Source: Triatoma infestans (lineage: Eukaryota > Arthropoda > Insecta > Hemiptera > Reduviidae). Taken from it: a DNA stretch of 64,000 nucleotides. How positions within the stretch are numbered: the first letter of the stretch is position 1; each line of letters starts with the position of its first letter. The position numbers and the translations under genes were made by a program. The stretch spans positions 1 to 64,000 of the forward strand of contig JAAEAF010014400.1 in NCBI GenBank assembly GCA_011037195.1. Reading direction: 5' to 3'. Shown here one piece after another: positions 11,268 through 23,100 of the stretch. The notes beneath the pieces are model-generated. The model worked only from the letters and a program-made list of their open reading frames with translations, was not told the origin of the DNA and did not search any database.

Positions 11268-12833
11268 TTGATCTATAATGAATGTAAAAAAAAACTTTTA
11301 GGAACTTGTTGGGGAACGTCATTTTAAGTAAAAAAAGTGTTATATGTACTTAAATTATAAATATATTAAATACTATTTCGATCAATTACAGAACTACAAC
11401 AGTTCAAAGTTTTATTTACACAAACATAACAAATGTTATGTTATATCTATTTAATCTAATTGTTATGTTATATCTAATTATAATATATCTATTTATCAAT
11501 GAAAAACAAAATAAAATCGTTAGCAAAATTGTTATTTTTTTTTTTTTTTATAACAGCAAAATTAGTGACTCATAAAAATTGCTCAAAATGTGCACCTTGA
11601 GAACGTAATATAATGTTGATTGGCAACATCCACTATCACTATTGTTTCTTCGTAAACTGTTCATGTGTGTTTATTTCAAACAGTGCATACGACTTTAGGT
11701 AATAGTATAACTGCTTTAGGTAACCCCTAAAGATAAAAAATCAAGAGGAAAACCACAGAGTAACCTCGGAGGCCAAGAGATAGGACCTCCACTACCTATC
11801 CCACCTGTCAGCGTAATGCCTAATTAACCACTCCGTTACTATTGCCTTCTATAGTGTCTTGTTGCCGAAAAGTTACATTTCCTTGAAAATTTAGTCTTCT
11901 ATGTAAGTAGATTTTTATTCCAAAGAACTGAGTATTGAAAATGCCAGCCCAGAAGAAGTTAACACTAAAGCAATCTTGAAATCACGACTGTTGCAAAGGC
12001 ATGTGGATTTTATACGGACCATAAATGATAGTTATCGTAATTATTGAATATCATCTCTCATAAATTGAATCTCGTCAGAACGCTAGTCAAAATGTCTAGA
12101 TCTTCGGCAAACATATGTAAGCATCCAGGTGCAAAACTCCATACGTTGGCCATAATCTTCTGGTTGTAAAGCCTAAATCCGATGGACTTGAAAGAGGATG
12201 CAGCTAGTTCTTCTCGGTGTAGTGTCCGCCATACAAAGTTCGGTGAAAGGCGCAATTGCCTAGCAATGTGGTCTAGTACTTATTGTGAGATTGTTGTCCA
12301 AAATTGCGTTGATTATATTTTTCTTCATAGGGAACATTACCTTCCTCCTGGTGATTGCCACCTTTATTAAATATAGCAGTTGTTCCTATCTCTTGAAGCC
12401 TTCGGAATGTATGGCCGGATTCTCTATGGGAATGTTGATGTCTATTCGGAAATCTCCGTTGGTATTCACTTGATGTATGAAGAGTATTACCATCACAGAA
12501 ACTATAAATAAACACAATATCTACATATTCAGCTGCACTGAAGCACTATATTTTTTCTCTAAATTCTCTACTAATACTAAATTATTGGGTTTACAGGTGA
12601 CTGACTATATGTGTCTTGTTTTTAAAACAGAATTGTTCTTTAAATAATAATTGCTGCCGATTTTGTTTGTACTTTCATTGGTCAAATAAGATATAAATGC
12701 TAAAACTTTGAACTGTTATAGTTCTGTAATTGATCGAAATAGGACCTATGTTCATATAACATTTCTTACTTAAAATGGCTTCCCTAACAAGTTGCCAAAG
12801 TTTTTTTTTTTTTACATTCGTTATGGATCACCC
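11268..12833. mobile_element. Long-TIR DNA transposon with transposase relic
   Basis: Inverted arms of about 150-170 bp match between 11268-11430 and 12690-12833. Shared blocks include AAGTAAAAAAAGTGTTATAT on the left and its counterpart on the right, and ATTTCGATCAATTACAGAAC on both. The right end reads, inward, AGGGTGATCCATAACG; the left end is diverged. The interior holds a minus-strand transposase relic (11580-12515). The ends and the protein type point to the Tc1/mariner superfamily. Confidence 0.75.
11580..12515 (-). pseudogene. Tc1/mariner-like transposase relic
   Basis: On the minus strand the pieces YQRRFPNRHQHS, then a helix-turn-helix-like middle, then QPEDYGQRMEFCTWML follow the order of hemipteran and other insect DDE transposases (RRFPNR N-terminal block; EFC.WML before the catalytic domain). 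The catalytic DDE part is largely missing; a possible C-terminal remnant is near 11580-11640. Several stops and frameshifts are present. Confidence 0.65.
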
Positions 12834-12839
12834 TATTAA

Positions 12840-13450
12840 AAATTAATTTGATGCAACAAATTCCGCAGTATAATATTATCAAATTTAAAGAAATCAATCG
12901 GTGTTTTCATAGAGAAAAACGTAAAAACCCACTTATGGTCAACCGATTTCCTTCAAACCGGGAATTCTGGCAGCATAATAAATTTTAATTAATATTTTTA
13001 GATAATAGAATTGTATAATAAAGGGAAATAGCACTAAAGTGCTATATTTATTATATGTTATTATCATAACCTCCATCCTCTTTCCCCAAAAGCTGCATTA
13101 AATGAATTTTCCCAGAGAAATGTTTCAAATAAAAAATTATAGCTCTTAGTATTGCGTAATTGATATGTCAAGTTTAAAACAAAAAAAAAAAAAAAAAACA
13201 AACATTCAGTAAAATGGTACTTCCGGTTGAGGAATTGCAACAGTTAATTTACTGTCAGATCCCATGGTGATACTATTACAAACGGAACATAAAGTTTAAA
13301 TTTTCTTTCGATTTTTCTTTTCTGAGCTATGCTTTTCACATACATACACACACACACAGTGACAATTTTGTAAAAATCACTTTTTTGGACTCCAGAGAAT
13401 TCAAAACGTTTATTTACAGTGAAAATTTGACACGATTAAAATACTTACAC
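12840..13450 (+). repeat. Dispersed repeat copy
   Basis: It shares the internal blocks of the 958-bp repeat: CACTTATGG in place of CACTTCCGG, CCCAGAGAAATGTTTC, a GGTACTTCCGGTTGAGGAAT block, and TTTGACACGATTAAAATACT near the end. It is interrupted near 13450 by a SINE, and the remaining end continues at about 13660-13700. Confidence 0.75.
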
Positions 13451-13455
13451 TTAAA

Positions 13456-13650
13456 GGGCCGGGTGTTGGTGTAGCGGTTATGAGCATGGACTTGTAACTA
13501 AGAGGTCACCAGTTCGAGTCCCGGCTTATTACACCTAGATTTTTTATTTGTTTAAAAATTATTAATAGTTATAAATAGGTGCTTCCGGCACCCGCTCACG
13601 ACATCTAATTTGGTAGGTGGATGTTAAGCCCGCCTGAAAAAATAAGCAAT
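13456..13650 (+). repeat. tRNA-derived SINE, Thr(TGT)-like head
   Basis: The head has TGGTGTAGCGGTTATGAGCA (A box), an anticodon loop in CTTGTAA, and B box AGTTCGAGTCC. The anticodon loop resembles tRNA-Thr (TGT). The body has AGGTGCTTCCGGCACCCGC, a GTTAAGCCCGCCTGAAAAAA block, and a TTTAC-repeat end. A second copy of this family is at 18008. Confidence 0.75.
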
Positions 13651-13734
13651 TAATTTACTTTACTTTACCATACACTTAGTAAATGGAGTAAGAGAAAGTT
13701 TTACTTTCATGCTAAGCTTCTTTTGTAAAAATCT

Positions 13735-13852
13735 AATTTCTAAAAATAATTTTTTTATTTTCACTTATTGCTGTTAGAAGAAGTATTGTGATCGTGTCAA
13801 ATTTTCAATATCGAGTTTGCATCGGAAATATATGATTCAAGATTGGCCGTGA

Positions 13853-13892
<40 letters not shown>

Positions 13893-14860
13893 AATTTATC
13901 TTATATGTGTGTGTCAGTCCATCAGTCTCTCACTCCCTCTGAGTGTGTATTTCTCCTAGCGGGAGTACGGCAAGGAGTTTATACATGCTCCATAAAGATA
14001 ATATTATACTACATAACATAAACTAGGACATTTTTTTTACATTAGCGAATTGCATATTGCTTTGTTAATAAACAATTTAGGTGGAGGGAAAAACTGTTGT
14101 ATAATGAATTTTAATAAATATGAACGATATAAATTTATAGTAATTGGAGGTCAATATTTTTTTTTTAAATGTAATAAAATGTTAACAAACAATTGATTTT
14201 TGCAAATACGCTCTATTCTCTATGTAAATACGCTCTATTCTTTCCATGGCCAGGAGTTATGTAAAAGTCTAATATAAAAAGCGGGTCCTTAAATATAAAT
14301 TAGGGAAAAACTCCTTTTATATTATGCTCAGTATTTGCCCCACCGAAGGTAGACTCATAAAATTCATCATAAATCAAAAACGGAAAATTCCATAAAGTTC
14401 AAATTTGATACTTCATATAAGTCCACGGGCGGGGGACACAAAAATAAAGTTTTTTTTTGGCCAAAATCGATCAAACTGCAAGTAGTATGTTAGACTACTT
14501 TACTGGAATGGAATTTCTTTTAAGTAATTTTGCAATTTTCACGATAAGGGCTTCAAATAATTTTTGCTTTAAACTTGGTATATCTATTAATCATAAAAAA
14601 AAAAAATAGCTATAACTTTTATTTGCAACATTTTGCTAGGAAAATTCATATTAGGGGGGATTTGGAGGAGGGGTGCCGCCATTTCTGTTTATTGTTTAAA
14701 GCTTTTATCTATAAAATATTAATAAAAATTATATATACTGCCAAAATTCCGAGGGGGGGGGGGATATTTTCTCAAAAAACTACAATTAAGTTTTCTTTTA
14801 AAACTTGGAATACTAACTGCGCATAATTAAAAAAAAAAAACTATTACTTTTATTTGTTGT
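13735..14860 (-). repeat. Diverged reverse copies of the dispersed repeat
   Basis: On the minus strand the shared end (TTTGACACGATCACAATACT) lies at about 13760-13800. Internal blocks such as TGAATTTTCCTAGCAAAATG recur at about 14620-14650. Decay is strong and unit limits are unclear. Runs of T at 13858-13887 and G at 14752-14763 break the region. Confidence 0.55.
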
Positions 14861-14865
14861 GGGTT

Positions 14866-15115
14866 TGGATGTTTCCATCTTTAAAAGGCACAATGTGTCT
14901 TTAAAAAAGCGAAAAACAACATGTGTTCAAGTATGCACAGAAGTATCAACAAACCCCCCTCCCCCTTAACCTAGTTAGGTCCTAACAAAAACACTTTTAA
15001 AACCAATAAATTTGCTTATGTCTTATGTTATCACACTGTTTTTGACAAAAACATCCTGATGATGGGCGTACGCACGAAACCGGTCGATGACCATAAAAAG
15101 AAGCAGGCTATCACT
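14866..15115 (+). mobile_element. Penelope-like terminal unit with hammerhead
   Basis: About 250 bp matches the unit at 52770-53020 over its length. Both have a TTTAAAAGG block, AACATGT, an ACCTAGTTAGGTCCTAACA block, then ATCACACTG, and both end with the hammerhead motif. This is the longest shared consensus of ribozyme family 1, so the element extends well upstream of the ribozyme. No reverse transcriptase or GIY-YIG endonuclease was seen nearby. Confidence 0.55.
15052..15089 (+). ncRNA. Putative hammerhead ribozyme, imperfect stem II
   Basis: CATC, then the canonical core CTGATGA, an extra T, a stem II of GGGC against GCAC with one mismatch, GAAACCGGTC and GATG. The catalytic core is complete; only stem II is weakened. 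Predicted cleavage is after 15085. Confidence 0.6.
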
Positions 15116-16000
15116 TTTTTTATTTGCAACATTTTTCTATTTAAAAAAAAAAAAAAACATTTTTATCCGGTTTTGAGGAAATCTAAAGATATTAAAAATT
15201 GAAATATGTTTGTTCAATTTATTAATGGGGGCGCTCTTTACAATGTAAATCATTCTCAAAAACTGCCTCTTATTATTGGTAGTGGTACTCGGATTCCCGA
15301 ATCTTCCCATCGCTTCTTCTAATATTTATCTTACAAACAAAATTTGTCATCTTACATATATAATGATAATTTAAAATGAGTGAAAGTATGACGACACACA
15401 CACATTTTTTTTTAATCAAATATTTCTGGCAAAAAAAAAAAAAAAAAATGAATTCAGAAAATCTGATATGATAAGAATATTTACACTTATCAGTGGGTAA
15501 ATAGAAGGGGTATATAAAAATGGGCTGCTCACAATTATTAATTTTTTTTTGTTAAAAATAGAGGTTTTTATTAGATACTAAAGAGAATTTTTATGACTAT
15601 TATTATTTTTATTGCATGCACCTTTGGGAAAATAGTTTTTTTTCTATATTGTTACTTGTTTTTTTTTTTTTTAGTGTGGAAGTTTTAACTTTAAAAAACA
15701 AATCAAAAAACACGCTTTTACAGACTTACGATATTATTCACTTTTCTGCAATAGCCCTTATTTGCTGACCGTTAAATTTTCTTCAGACTTTGTATTTTTT
15801 TTTGTTGTAAAATTGTTAGTTATATTTAAAAAATTTTATTACAGGCTTCTGCCTAATCTCACTGTTCCCTAGGAGTCCCAAGAGACCATATCTCTGAAAA
15901 TAAAAAAAAACAAACAAAAAATCCCGTGTGAAAAATTCACAGACATTCACATTTTTGTTTTCTTACTGCAAAGATAACAATATTTAATTAGAAACAAAAC
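15116..16000. other. Diverged low-complexity sequence
   Basis: There are many T and A runs and scraps of the dispersed repeat, but no gene. The stretch 15926-15955 holds a GTGTGAAAAATTCACA palindrome like the terminal hairpin of the dispersed repeat. Confidence 0.45.
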
Positions 16001-16010
16001 AAACAAAAAT

Positions 16011-16240
16011 CTGGTGTGAAACACTCACACGACCTTCTCAATGTTTCTTTCTCACACTCAAAAACCTATTCTGTAAAAATCATCCTTGTCGGTTAACCGA
16101 TTTTTTTTTTTTTTTTTTTCTTTCTATTTTGGTATTTTAACAATACTTCTAATATGTGTATTATTTTTCCAGGCAAATGTTTCAAATAAATTTTATGTGC
16201 ATAGATAATTCATATGGATGTTATTTAGCGCACTCAAAAA
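16011..16240 (+). repeat. 5' end of a dispersed-repeat copy
   Basis: It starts TCTGGTGTGAAACACTCACA, where GTGTGA and TCACAC form a 6-bp hairpin around AACAC. It continues into the shared GGTTAACCGATTTT and CCAGGCAAATGTTTCAAATA blocks. The same start motif, on the minus strand, ends the copies near 5692, 18690 and 58435. The LINE relic at 16241 follows directly. Confidence 0.6.
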
Positions 16241-17735
16241 ATAACAAGGCGGCAGGAGAAGATGGAATAAACCGTCCGAATTACTCAAGTATGGTGTAGA
16301 AGAATTAATAAAGGAAATTTACAGCCTCATTTGGGACATTTAGATGGGTGAGAAGATAACTGAGGATTGGAACAATTCTATCATTTGCCCTATTTATAAA
16401 AAAGGTAATAAGGCCATAACAGGTAATAAGGTTAGAGGGCCATAGTTTATAGCGGAATATCTCTTTTAAACGCGGCTTATAAAGTATTTTCGGTCCTTTC
16501 TGAAGAATTAGGCTGAATAAATAGGCGGAGAAAAAAATAATTAGGGAATACCAGAGCGGGTTTAGACAAAAGGTAGGTCTACCACGGACCATATCTCTTC
16601 CATGAGAATGATGATGGAAAAAACATATGAATATGACGTTACTCTCCATCATCTATTTATCGACTTATAACAGGCTTATGACAGTCTGGAAATTAAGGAG
16701 TTGCTGCTGTGTATGAAGCAGTTTGGCATCCCAGCGAAATTGATCCGGCTCACCGGAATGACATTATCCGCCACAAAAGGATGTGTGAAGATGCAAAGTA
16801 ATACCCCGTAACCGTTCCTCTTAAGTAAAGGCTTGCGGCAGGGGGGACCTCTCTCCCCCTTACTTTTTAATTTAGCCCTAGAAAAGGCCGTAACAGCCAT
16901 ACGGATAAGTTCCAATGGCACAATCTATAAATAGATTTGGCATAAGCAGAAGGTGTCGTCTTGACAGAGAGAACCATAGCAGCGCTGGCGAGTCTTTCCA
17001 AGAATTTGAAGCGGCTTCGCAGAAACTGGGCCCAATAAATAAATCAGGCAAAGACAAAGTTTATGGGTGTGTTCTCGAAGAAACCTGGGTAGTAATGAAG
17101 GGCCTATATGTGTACCTTACAAGTTTGAGAGGGTGTCATCTTTCAAATATCTGGGAGCCATTTTAACCGAAACGAATGAAATAGGTGCAGAAATAAAAGG
17201 TAGGTTAACGGCAGGGAATAGGTGTTTCTGGGCACTCCAGATGTTAAATTTTCGAGAACTATCTAGGGAGGCAAAACTGATCGTCTACAAAAGTATATTG
17301 AGGCCAGTGGTTGCGTAATGCCAGCGAGACGTGGGTGTTTAACCAAGAAGGACGAAAGCCTGCTAAATGCTTGCGAGAGGAAGATTCTAAGGAAAAATCT
17401 TTGGCCCAGTGAAAGAAGGAGAAAGATACAGAATTAGGAAGAATAGTGAAATAAGAGTGCTGTTTAAAAGATAAGAGGAAGATTTAGTATGATGGATTAA
17501 AAGGGGAAGATTGAGATGGCTAGGGCATGTAATAAGAATGGAAGATTCCAGATTCCCTAGGAAAGTAAAGGATGGGCACTCAGGGGAGAAAAAGAGGAAG
17601 ACCTAGGATTAGATGGCTGGATGATGTAGTGTAAGACATCAGAAGTCTGGGAGTAAGGATATGGAAAAGGAATGCTTTGGTAACAGAGGAGTGGGATAGG
17701 GAGGCCAAGGTCCTCCGTAGACCGTAGAGCCAAAG
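16241..17735 (+). pseudogene. Non-LTR retrotransposon reverse transcriptase relic
   Basis: Pieces in three frames follow the reverse transcriptase order: NKAAGEDGI, NYRGISLLN-like remnant, EYQSGFRQ-like block, FIDL with QAYDSLEIKE, GLRQGGPLSPLLFNLALE (about 16832-16880), SSFKYLGAILTETNEIG (17125-17190), and a C-terminal LRWLGHVIRMEDSR block (17510-17545). The catalytic YADD box near 16930 is destroyed: the aligned codons read L-A-stop-A-E-G. The C-terminal type, with a RRGRPRIRWLDDV-like end, is common in insect LINEs of the RTE/CR1 broad group; the clade is uncertain. Numerous stops and frameshifts make it non-functional. Confidence 0.8.
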
Positions 17736-17899
17736 GAGAGAGAGAGAGATAATTCATTAAAGGCACAACTTCCCCCACCCCCGGGCCGATGGATTTTGCC
17801 AGAAACCTTCGTTGCCAGATGCTGTGAAGTAATACCTAAACGGAATACCAAATTTGAGTTTCCTATATTTTAATTTATGAAATAATAATTTATAAAAAT

Positions 17900-18700
17900 T
17901 TTCTTATTCAGATTTTACTTTCTCTTAATCTTAACAAGAGGAAGTATTGAAATCTTGACCATTTTTTTTCTAAAACTGAGTTTTCACTGGAAATACGTGT
18001 TTTAAAGTGGGAGCAGGTGGTGGTGTAGTGGTTATGAATATGGACTTGTAACTGGGAGGTCCCCAGTTCGAATCCCGCGTAGAACTGATAAATTTTAAAT
18101 TTGTTTAAAAAATGTTAATAATAAAATAGGTGTTTCCGCCCCTGTCCCATGACACCTAATTTGATTTTAGACGTTAATAAGCTCGCTTGAAAAAAATTCA
18201 TTTCAACCAGTTTTATTCGATTAGTTTTATTTGAAACATTTTTCCGGGTATCTCTAAAGCTTTTATCTCTAAGTACCACTTCAGTACAATCTATCGTTCT
18301 AGCCACCTATATATAATATTACTAGATAGAAAATAGGTTAACCAAAAGTGGAACTTGCAATGAGCTTTTTTTTTATTTTATTCGAAAACTTCTAGTAATG
18401 ATTTCCTTTAAAATTGGAATCTGAGCACTAAAGATATAAAACTATCACTTTTAATTTCGAACATGTTTCAGAAAAAAAATGATTTTTATCTATTTCTAAG
18501 GAATATGCGCCATTAAATTTCAAATATTGTTTGCTCTATATGTATTACATAATGCATATACCTACTTGTGCTTTGGTTACAATTGAGTAAAATTTTATAT
18601 TTTAAAGAACTAACTTTTGTCATTTTATTTATAATTGTGTTAACAGGATCAAGAAAAAGTCGTGTGAGTGTTTCATACCAGATTTTTACTTTCTCTAAAG
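17900..18700 (-). repeat. Reverse dispersed-repeat copy split by a SINE
   Basis: On the minus strand it starts at about 18690 with TCTGGTATGAAACACTCACA and a GACTTTTTCTT tail, passes the shared blocks (18350-18500), and ends at about 17935 with a CTTCCTCTTGTTAAG variant of the terminal hairpin. A Thr-like SINE (18008-18195) lies inside. Both element ends are visible, so this copy helps define the family. Confidence 0.65.
18008..18195 (+). repeat. tRNA-derived SINE, Thr(TGT)-like head
   Basis: Same family as 13456-13650: TGGTGTAGTGGTTATGAATA head, CTTGTAA anticodon loop, B box AGTTCGAATCC, AGGTGTTTCCGCCCC body and a GCTCGCTTGAAAAAA end. It is inserted in the reverse dispersed-repeat copy. Confidence 0.75.
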
Positions 18701-19020
18701 TCACAGAGAATTCCTTATAAAATTACTTCAAAACATTTTTTTCTAAAACTATTATCATGTCTCCTGTTAGTAGCTAAACGAAATATCAAATTTACAGCTT
18801 CCTGTGGTTTTTCCGTATTTCAGTTATGCTGATCAAACACACATACCAAAAAAAATAACAATTTTTGAAATATTTAAACTCACATTATTTTTTATGAAAA
18901 AGCATAAAAATAAATTAATAAAATATAATAATGTAAATAAATGCAAAATAGTGAATTTATGTAAATGAATATAAAATTATAATTTGAGTTTTGGGCTCAC
19001 TATATGTATATAAGTGATGT
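18701..19020. other. Dispersed-repeat scraps and AT-rich sequence
   Basis: A scrap near 18700-18850 includes ACTTTCTCT, TAAACGAAATATCAAATTTA and a GTTATGCTGATCAAACACAC block of the dispersed repeat. The rest is featureless. Confidence 0.45.
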
Positions 19021-19097
19021 TGTTGTGGTGGTTGGTTCCGCAGAGCTGGAAAGCATCAAGAGACATTTTCCGTGGTAGCCTGCTTTATTAAAGTGGT

Positions 19098-19134
19098 CAT
19101 CGATCGGTTTCGGACGTTCGTCCATCTTCAGGTG
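19098..19134 (-). ncRNA. Hammerhead copy with compensated stem II
   Basis: On the minus strand: CTGAAGA, extra T, then stem II GGAC and GTCC in place of GGGC and GCCC, so both sides changed together and pairing is kept. GAAAC is intact. Stem III (ACCGAT) and stem I (CACC against GATG) are damaged. Confidence 0.55.
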
Positions 19135-19157
19135 AGTTTGTCAGACAGTGTGATAAC

Positions 19158-19378
19158 ACTGACTAGGGTGTTTAACCGAGAAGGACGAAAGATTGCTAAA
19201 TGCTTGGGAGAGGAAGGTTCTAAGGAAAATCTTTGGCCCAGTGAAAGAAGGAGAAAGGTACACAATAAGATTTTACAGAAAGAAGAGTGCTATATCAGGA
19301 GCAAGATTTAGTAGGATGGATCAAGAGGGGAAGATTGAGATGACTAGTGCATGTAATAAGAATGGAAGATTCCAGAGT
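19158..19378 (+). pseudogene. LINE C-terminal fragment
   Basis: It matches the LINE relic at about 17325-17550, including a LLNAWERKVLRKIFGPVKEG segment, and is enclosed by the two ribozyme arms. It has no start or end of its own and is a fragment. Confidence 0.7.
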
Positions 19379-19437
19379 GTATAAACTGAATTTGCTCTGT
19401 GCAAGTCTTGTGTGCTCTGTGCACTGTCTGATAAACG

Positions 19438-19476
19438 CATCCTGAAGATGGGCGAACTGCCCGAAACCGGTCGATG
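19438..19476 (+). ncRNA. Putative hammerhead ribozyme, 5-nt stem II loop
   Basis: CATC, CTGAAGA, extra T, stem II GGGC/GCCC closed by GAACT (one base longer than in the other copies), GAAACCGGTC and GATG. All core positions are kept. Predicted cleavage is after 19472. Confidence 0.65.
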
Positions 19477-19599
19477 ACCACAAAATAAAGCAGGCTACCA
19501 CGGAAAATGTCTCTGACATTAAGTGATGTATACATGTGCACATATATACATCAAAGAAATGTAACTATTAATTTCACTAATTGGTAGTAAAGAGATTGT

Positions 19600-20100
19600 C
19601 ACCGGGAATTAATTACATATTTTCGCAAAAACGAATAATCGCAGAAAAGATCAAACTGGATATTCTCGTTTAGATATCATCACCATGAGATCCGACAGAT
19701 TAAGTTAACTATCAAAATTCCTTAACCGGAAGTACTATTTTACTGAATGGTTTTTTTTTTTTTTAATCATTTTTTTATGCAATTTTTCTCAACCCAAAGA
19801 TTTTCTCTAATCATGGCAGATCAATTACATATACTACGAGCTATAATTTTTATTTGAAACATTTCTCTGTCAAAATTCATTTTTTGGGCAGCTTTTTAGG
19901 GGGGGAATGGGTTATACCATCTATATAACAATAAGAACAACTAATCATTTTGTAAATATTAAAACCAACTTTGAAATATTGACAATTTGGCACTTTCAGT
20001 ATTGAAGTAAAAGATAGTTGCTATTTCACACAAAATCTTTGTGAGTATAATGATTTTTTACTGCAACAAATTGATTTTTTTTTTTTTTCTGTAATAATAC
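19600..20100 (-). repeat. Reverse copy of the dispersed repeat, decayed
   Basis: Minus-strand blocks match the family: ACTTCCGGTTAAGGAATTTT (around 19710-19735), a CTCATGGTGATGATATC block, and CAGAGAAATGTTTCAAATAA at about 19845-19870. Confidence 0.55.
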
Positions 20101-23100
20101 CTTCTAATTAAACCAAGGACAAACTAGAATTATATTTTGCAAGAATTAGTTTATCAAAAAATGGAACACTACAAAAAAAATAACCCATGGACATCAAACA
20201 CCCTTGTGACAGTTTATCCTTATGAATATAAATATAATCATAATAATTTATCACAATTCATTTTGAAGAATGTTTAAATATTACTAATTAATATTACTGT
20301 GCATAAAGGTTATAGATGGTCAAGTTAAAATATTAAGTATTAAAAAAAAAATTATATCTCCAGTCTATGAAATAAATTAAATGAATTATCAAATATTGAA
20401 TAACCAAAAACGTAGTGGGAAGTAATCTAGGTTATATTATTATGTTACATAGTATGTTAAGTAGGAACCATCAAGCGTATACAAACTTCTTGTTATGCGG
20501 GAAATAAAACTGTGAAAGTTATATATTATGTGGCACGAATCGGACACAATAATTTCACTTTACCCAATGTAATCATCGGGCAGTGAAGGAATAGCAATAG
20601 TAGTTTTGGAAATGTATGGAAAGTTAAATATGTGTAACAATATAATAATAGGATGGGCAGGTTCATATAGAAGGCCTATGAAGAAGCTCCTTACTATTAT
20701 GCAATCTATTAACAATCAAATCAGTGATATACTTTTGCCTGTACATGTACAACTACATAATAATGACTTATGACAATAGGGAAGTTTGATATAATTTTTG
20801 GACAGGAAGAGATTTATAAAATACTGTACATAAAGTTTTCATGGAAAGCTGAACAGATATAGTTAACATTATTTTATAAATCTTATAAAATAATAAACTC
20901 TCCTATTTCGATTATTTACACAAAAATCACTGATAACAAGATAAATTATTTAATTTGTCATAATATAGCACACAAATACCATATAATTTTTTATGGTATT
21001 AGGCCATATAGTTATCACTTCTTAGCCTCTTACTCAAGTGATTAAAATCTGCGACACTTTAAATTTAAACAAATCTTTATTGAATTTAAGAATACACAAC
21101 CTCTCTAGACAAAAGAATATAGAGTTCATAAGTTCTATAGTAAAACAAATAAATTGGGTGTGAGGGGGAGGTAATCTGACATACTTCTTTCCATAAGAAT
21201 GTCCAGAACTTGTGTGGAGCAAATATTGTCAGCATGGTACGCAGAGTCTGAGTTGAGACTTGAATAAGTTAGTCATTTTTTATTTGAGTTACAGAGCCAT
21301 GTAGGAAGTCATTATGCAGAAGTAATACAGGCTTCATATGATCAATCGATAGTTTCGTTTAATAGTTCCTACTTCAACGATAATTTTGGGAATAAAAAAT
21401 TGTCATAATATATGGCAATAGTGAATTGAAGGAGTTTCCGCATAGTGTGAAAACGAGCAAAAAACGTAGGCAGGCATCAATTAAGATTTGTCAAAATTCT
21501 GTTTGTAGAATGGTGTTTTTTCTATAGTGGGGAAAGAGATTTAACTGTTCTCTAAAATGAAAAATGAGATCAAGATTATCCTTACTGACCGTGGTTTCTC
21601 TAAATAATCCAAAGGGAATCTTCTCCACATTTACGCTAGGAATAATATAGATTAATATCCCAGAACTATAGATAATTTTGGTACCCAACTATCTATCTGT
21701 AGGGTGAGTTTTTGCAGACTCAAATATTCGGTGCTAACGTTCATCCTCCACACATTTGTCTCTGGATTTTATGTCTTTGTTTAATGTGTCGTACTCCTAA
21801 GCTTTTAATAGACTATGAAGAACTATATGCCCCATCTTGCAATCCAGGTGAATAGAAGATTTGGCAATTAATTCCGCTGATAATCTGCAACTGCCTCTGT
21901 CCAACTTGAGAAACTACCCGAATACTGTGAGAAAACCAACCTTGGGATGGAAGTAAGAGCGCCAATAATATCAACAATTCACAGGATTGTAGGTTAATTT
22001 CAATAGCTGCAAATACCCTGACTGATCAACTGCTGAAATTGCAGTTTCGTGCGATCAGGTATCAGACCCTTAAGTTATAGTTACTGGTGATTAAGCGGGA
22101 GGGGGGGATTATTGAGATACGAAGTGGGGTGTTTTTATTTAATAGATTTGAATATTTCTGCTGAGTTCATGGTTAAATATAGTTGGCTGGTGTTTGAAGA
22201 AGATCCACATATATATATAAGATAATGTATTATCCAGTAATCGATTGCTTTGAGCGGTCTAGGGCTGAAGGTAGGTTTCCCAGCATTTTCCAGACGGCAA
22301 TTGGAAGATATGTCTAGTTTAACGGAATCAGGAGACTGTAATTCCGAAAGCCAGGCTACCATTAAATCACTGAGTTTATATGTCATCTGTTCAAAAATGG
22401 TATGGGAATGCCTCCTCGGCAAGGTCAATGAATTGGGAGGAAAAACAGAGTTACCCTATTTTGGGTACAGGCTTGTTGGCGTAGAAGGTAAATGAAATGG
22501 TCTACACCCTGGCAAGGAAAGGCGCTGTATGCCGAAACTCTTTCGTCGGATAAGCATCGGTCACAGGGAAGAGCTCAGAAATGAGCAGGAAATGAAGAGA
22601 GCGAAGTTTTCTAGAAAACCCTCCACGGACTGAAGCAAACTAAGTCCTGCCTGGGCGGTTATAACTAGAAAAGATTTGAAGCATACAACAGCATGACTAA
22701 AAATAGGCTTCGTGAGCTGGTTTCAGGGACACGAGGTTTCATCATAGGGCATAAACTCTGTAACTTAAATGGCATAATGATTTTGTGAAAGCCGAGATGT
22801 TTTTCAAGGCGTTCTCCATAAATGGGAATAAGAGAGCTGTGTGATAGTTTTTGTCTTGAGTAGGGGGAGAAATTAGAGAAACATCAGTCCAGAATCTGTA
22901 AGGAACTTCAGATTTGAGATTTGGCCCTTCTCATTAGCCGTATTTAGAGATGAGTCTCTGAGTTTTCCTGATTTGATTTAGAACTAGCTTTGTTGTATTC
23001 AAGTGTTGTATAAACTTTCTAGCTTTTGCAACAAATTTGATAGTACATCATCACTGGTTGTTTGCACTACACTCTATAGAACAAGGTCTAATGTTTTCTT

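Larger units (their letters stand above)
19021..19530. mobile_element. Hammerhead foldback pair enclosing a LINE fragment
   Basis: The left arm (19021-19150, minus) and the right arm (about 19380-19530, plus) are the same inverted units as at 3943-4250, with the GTGGTTGGTTCCGCAGAGCT end on the left and ACGGAAAATGTCTCTGAC on the right. Between them, 19158-19378 is a fragment of the LINE seen at 17325-17550. The LINE piece replaces or interrupts the inner spacer that is intact at 4060-4150. Confidence 0.7.
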
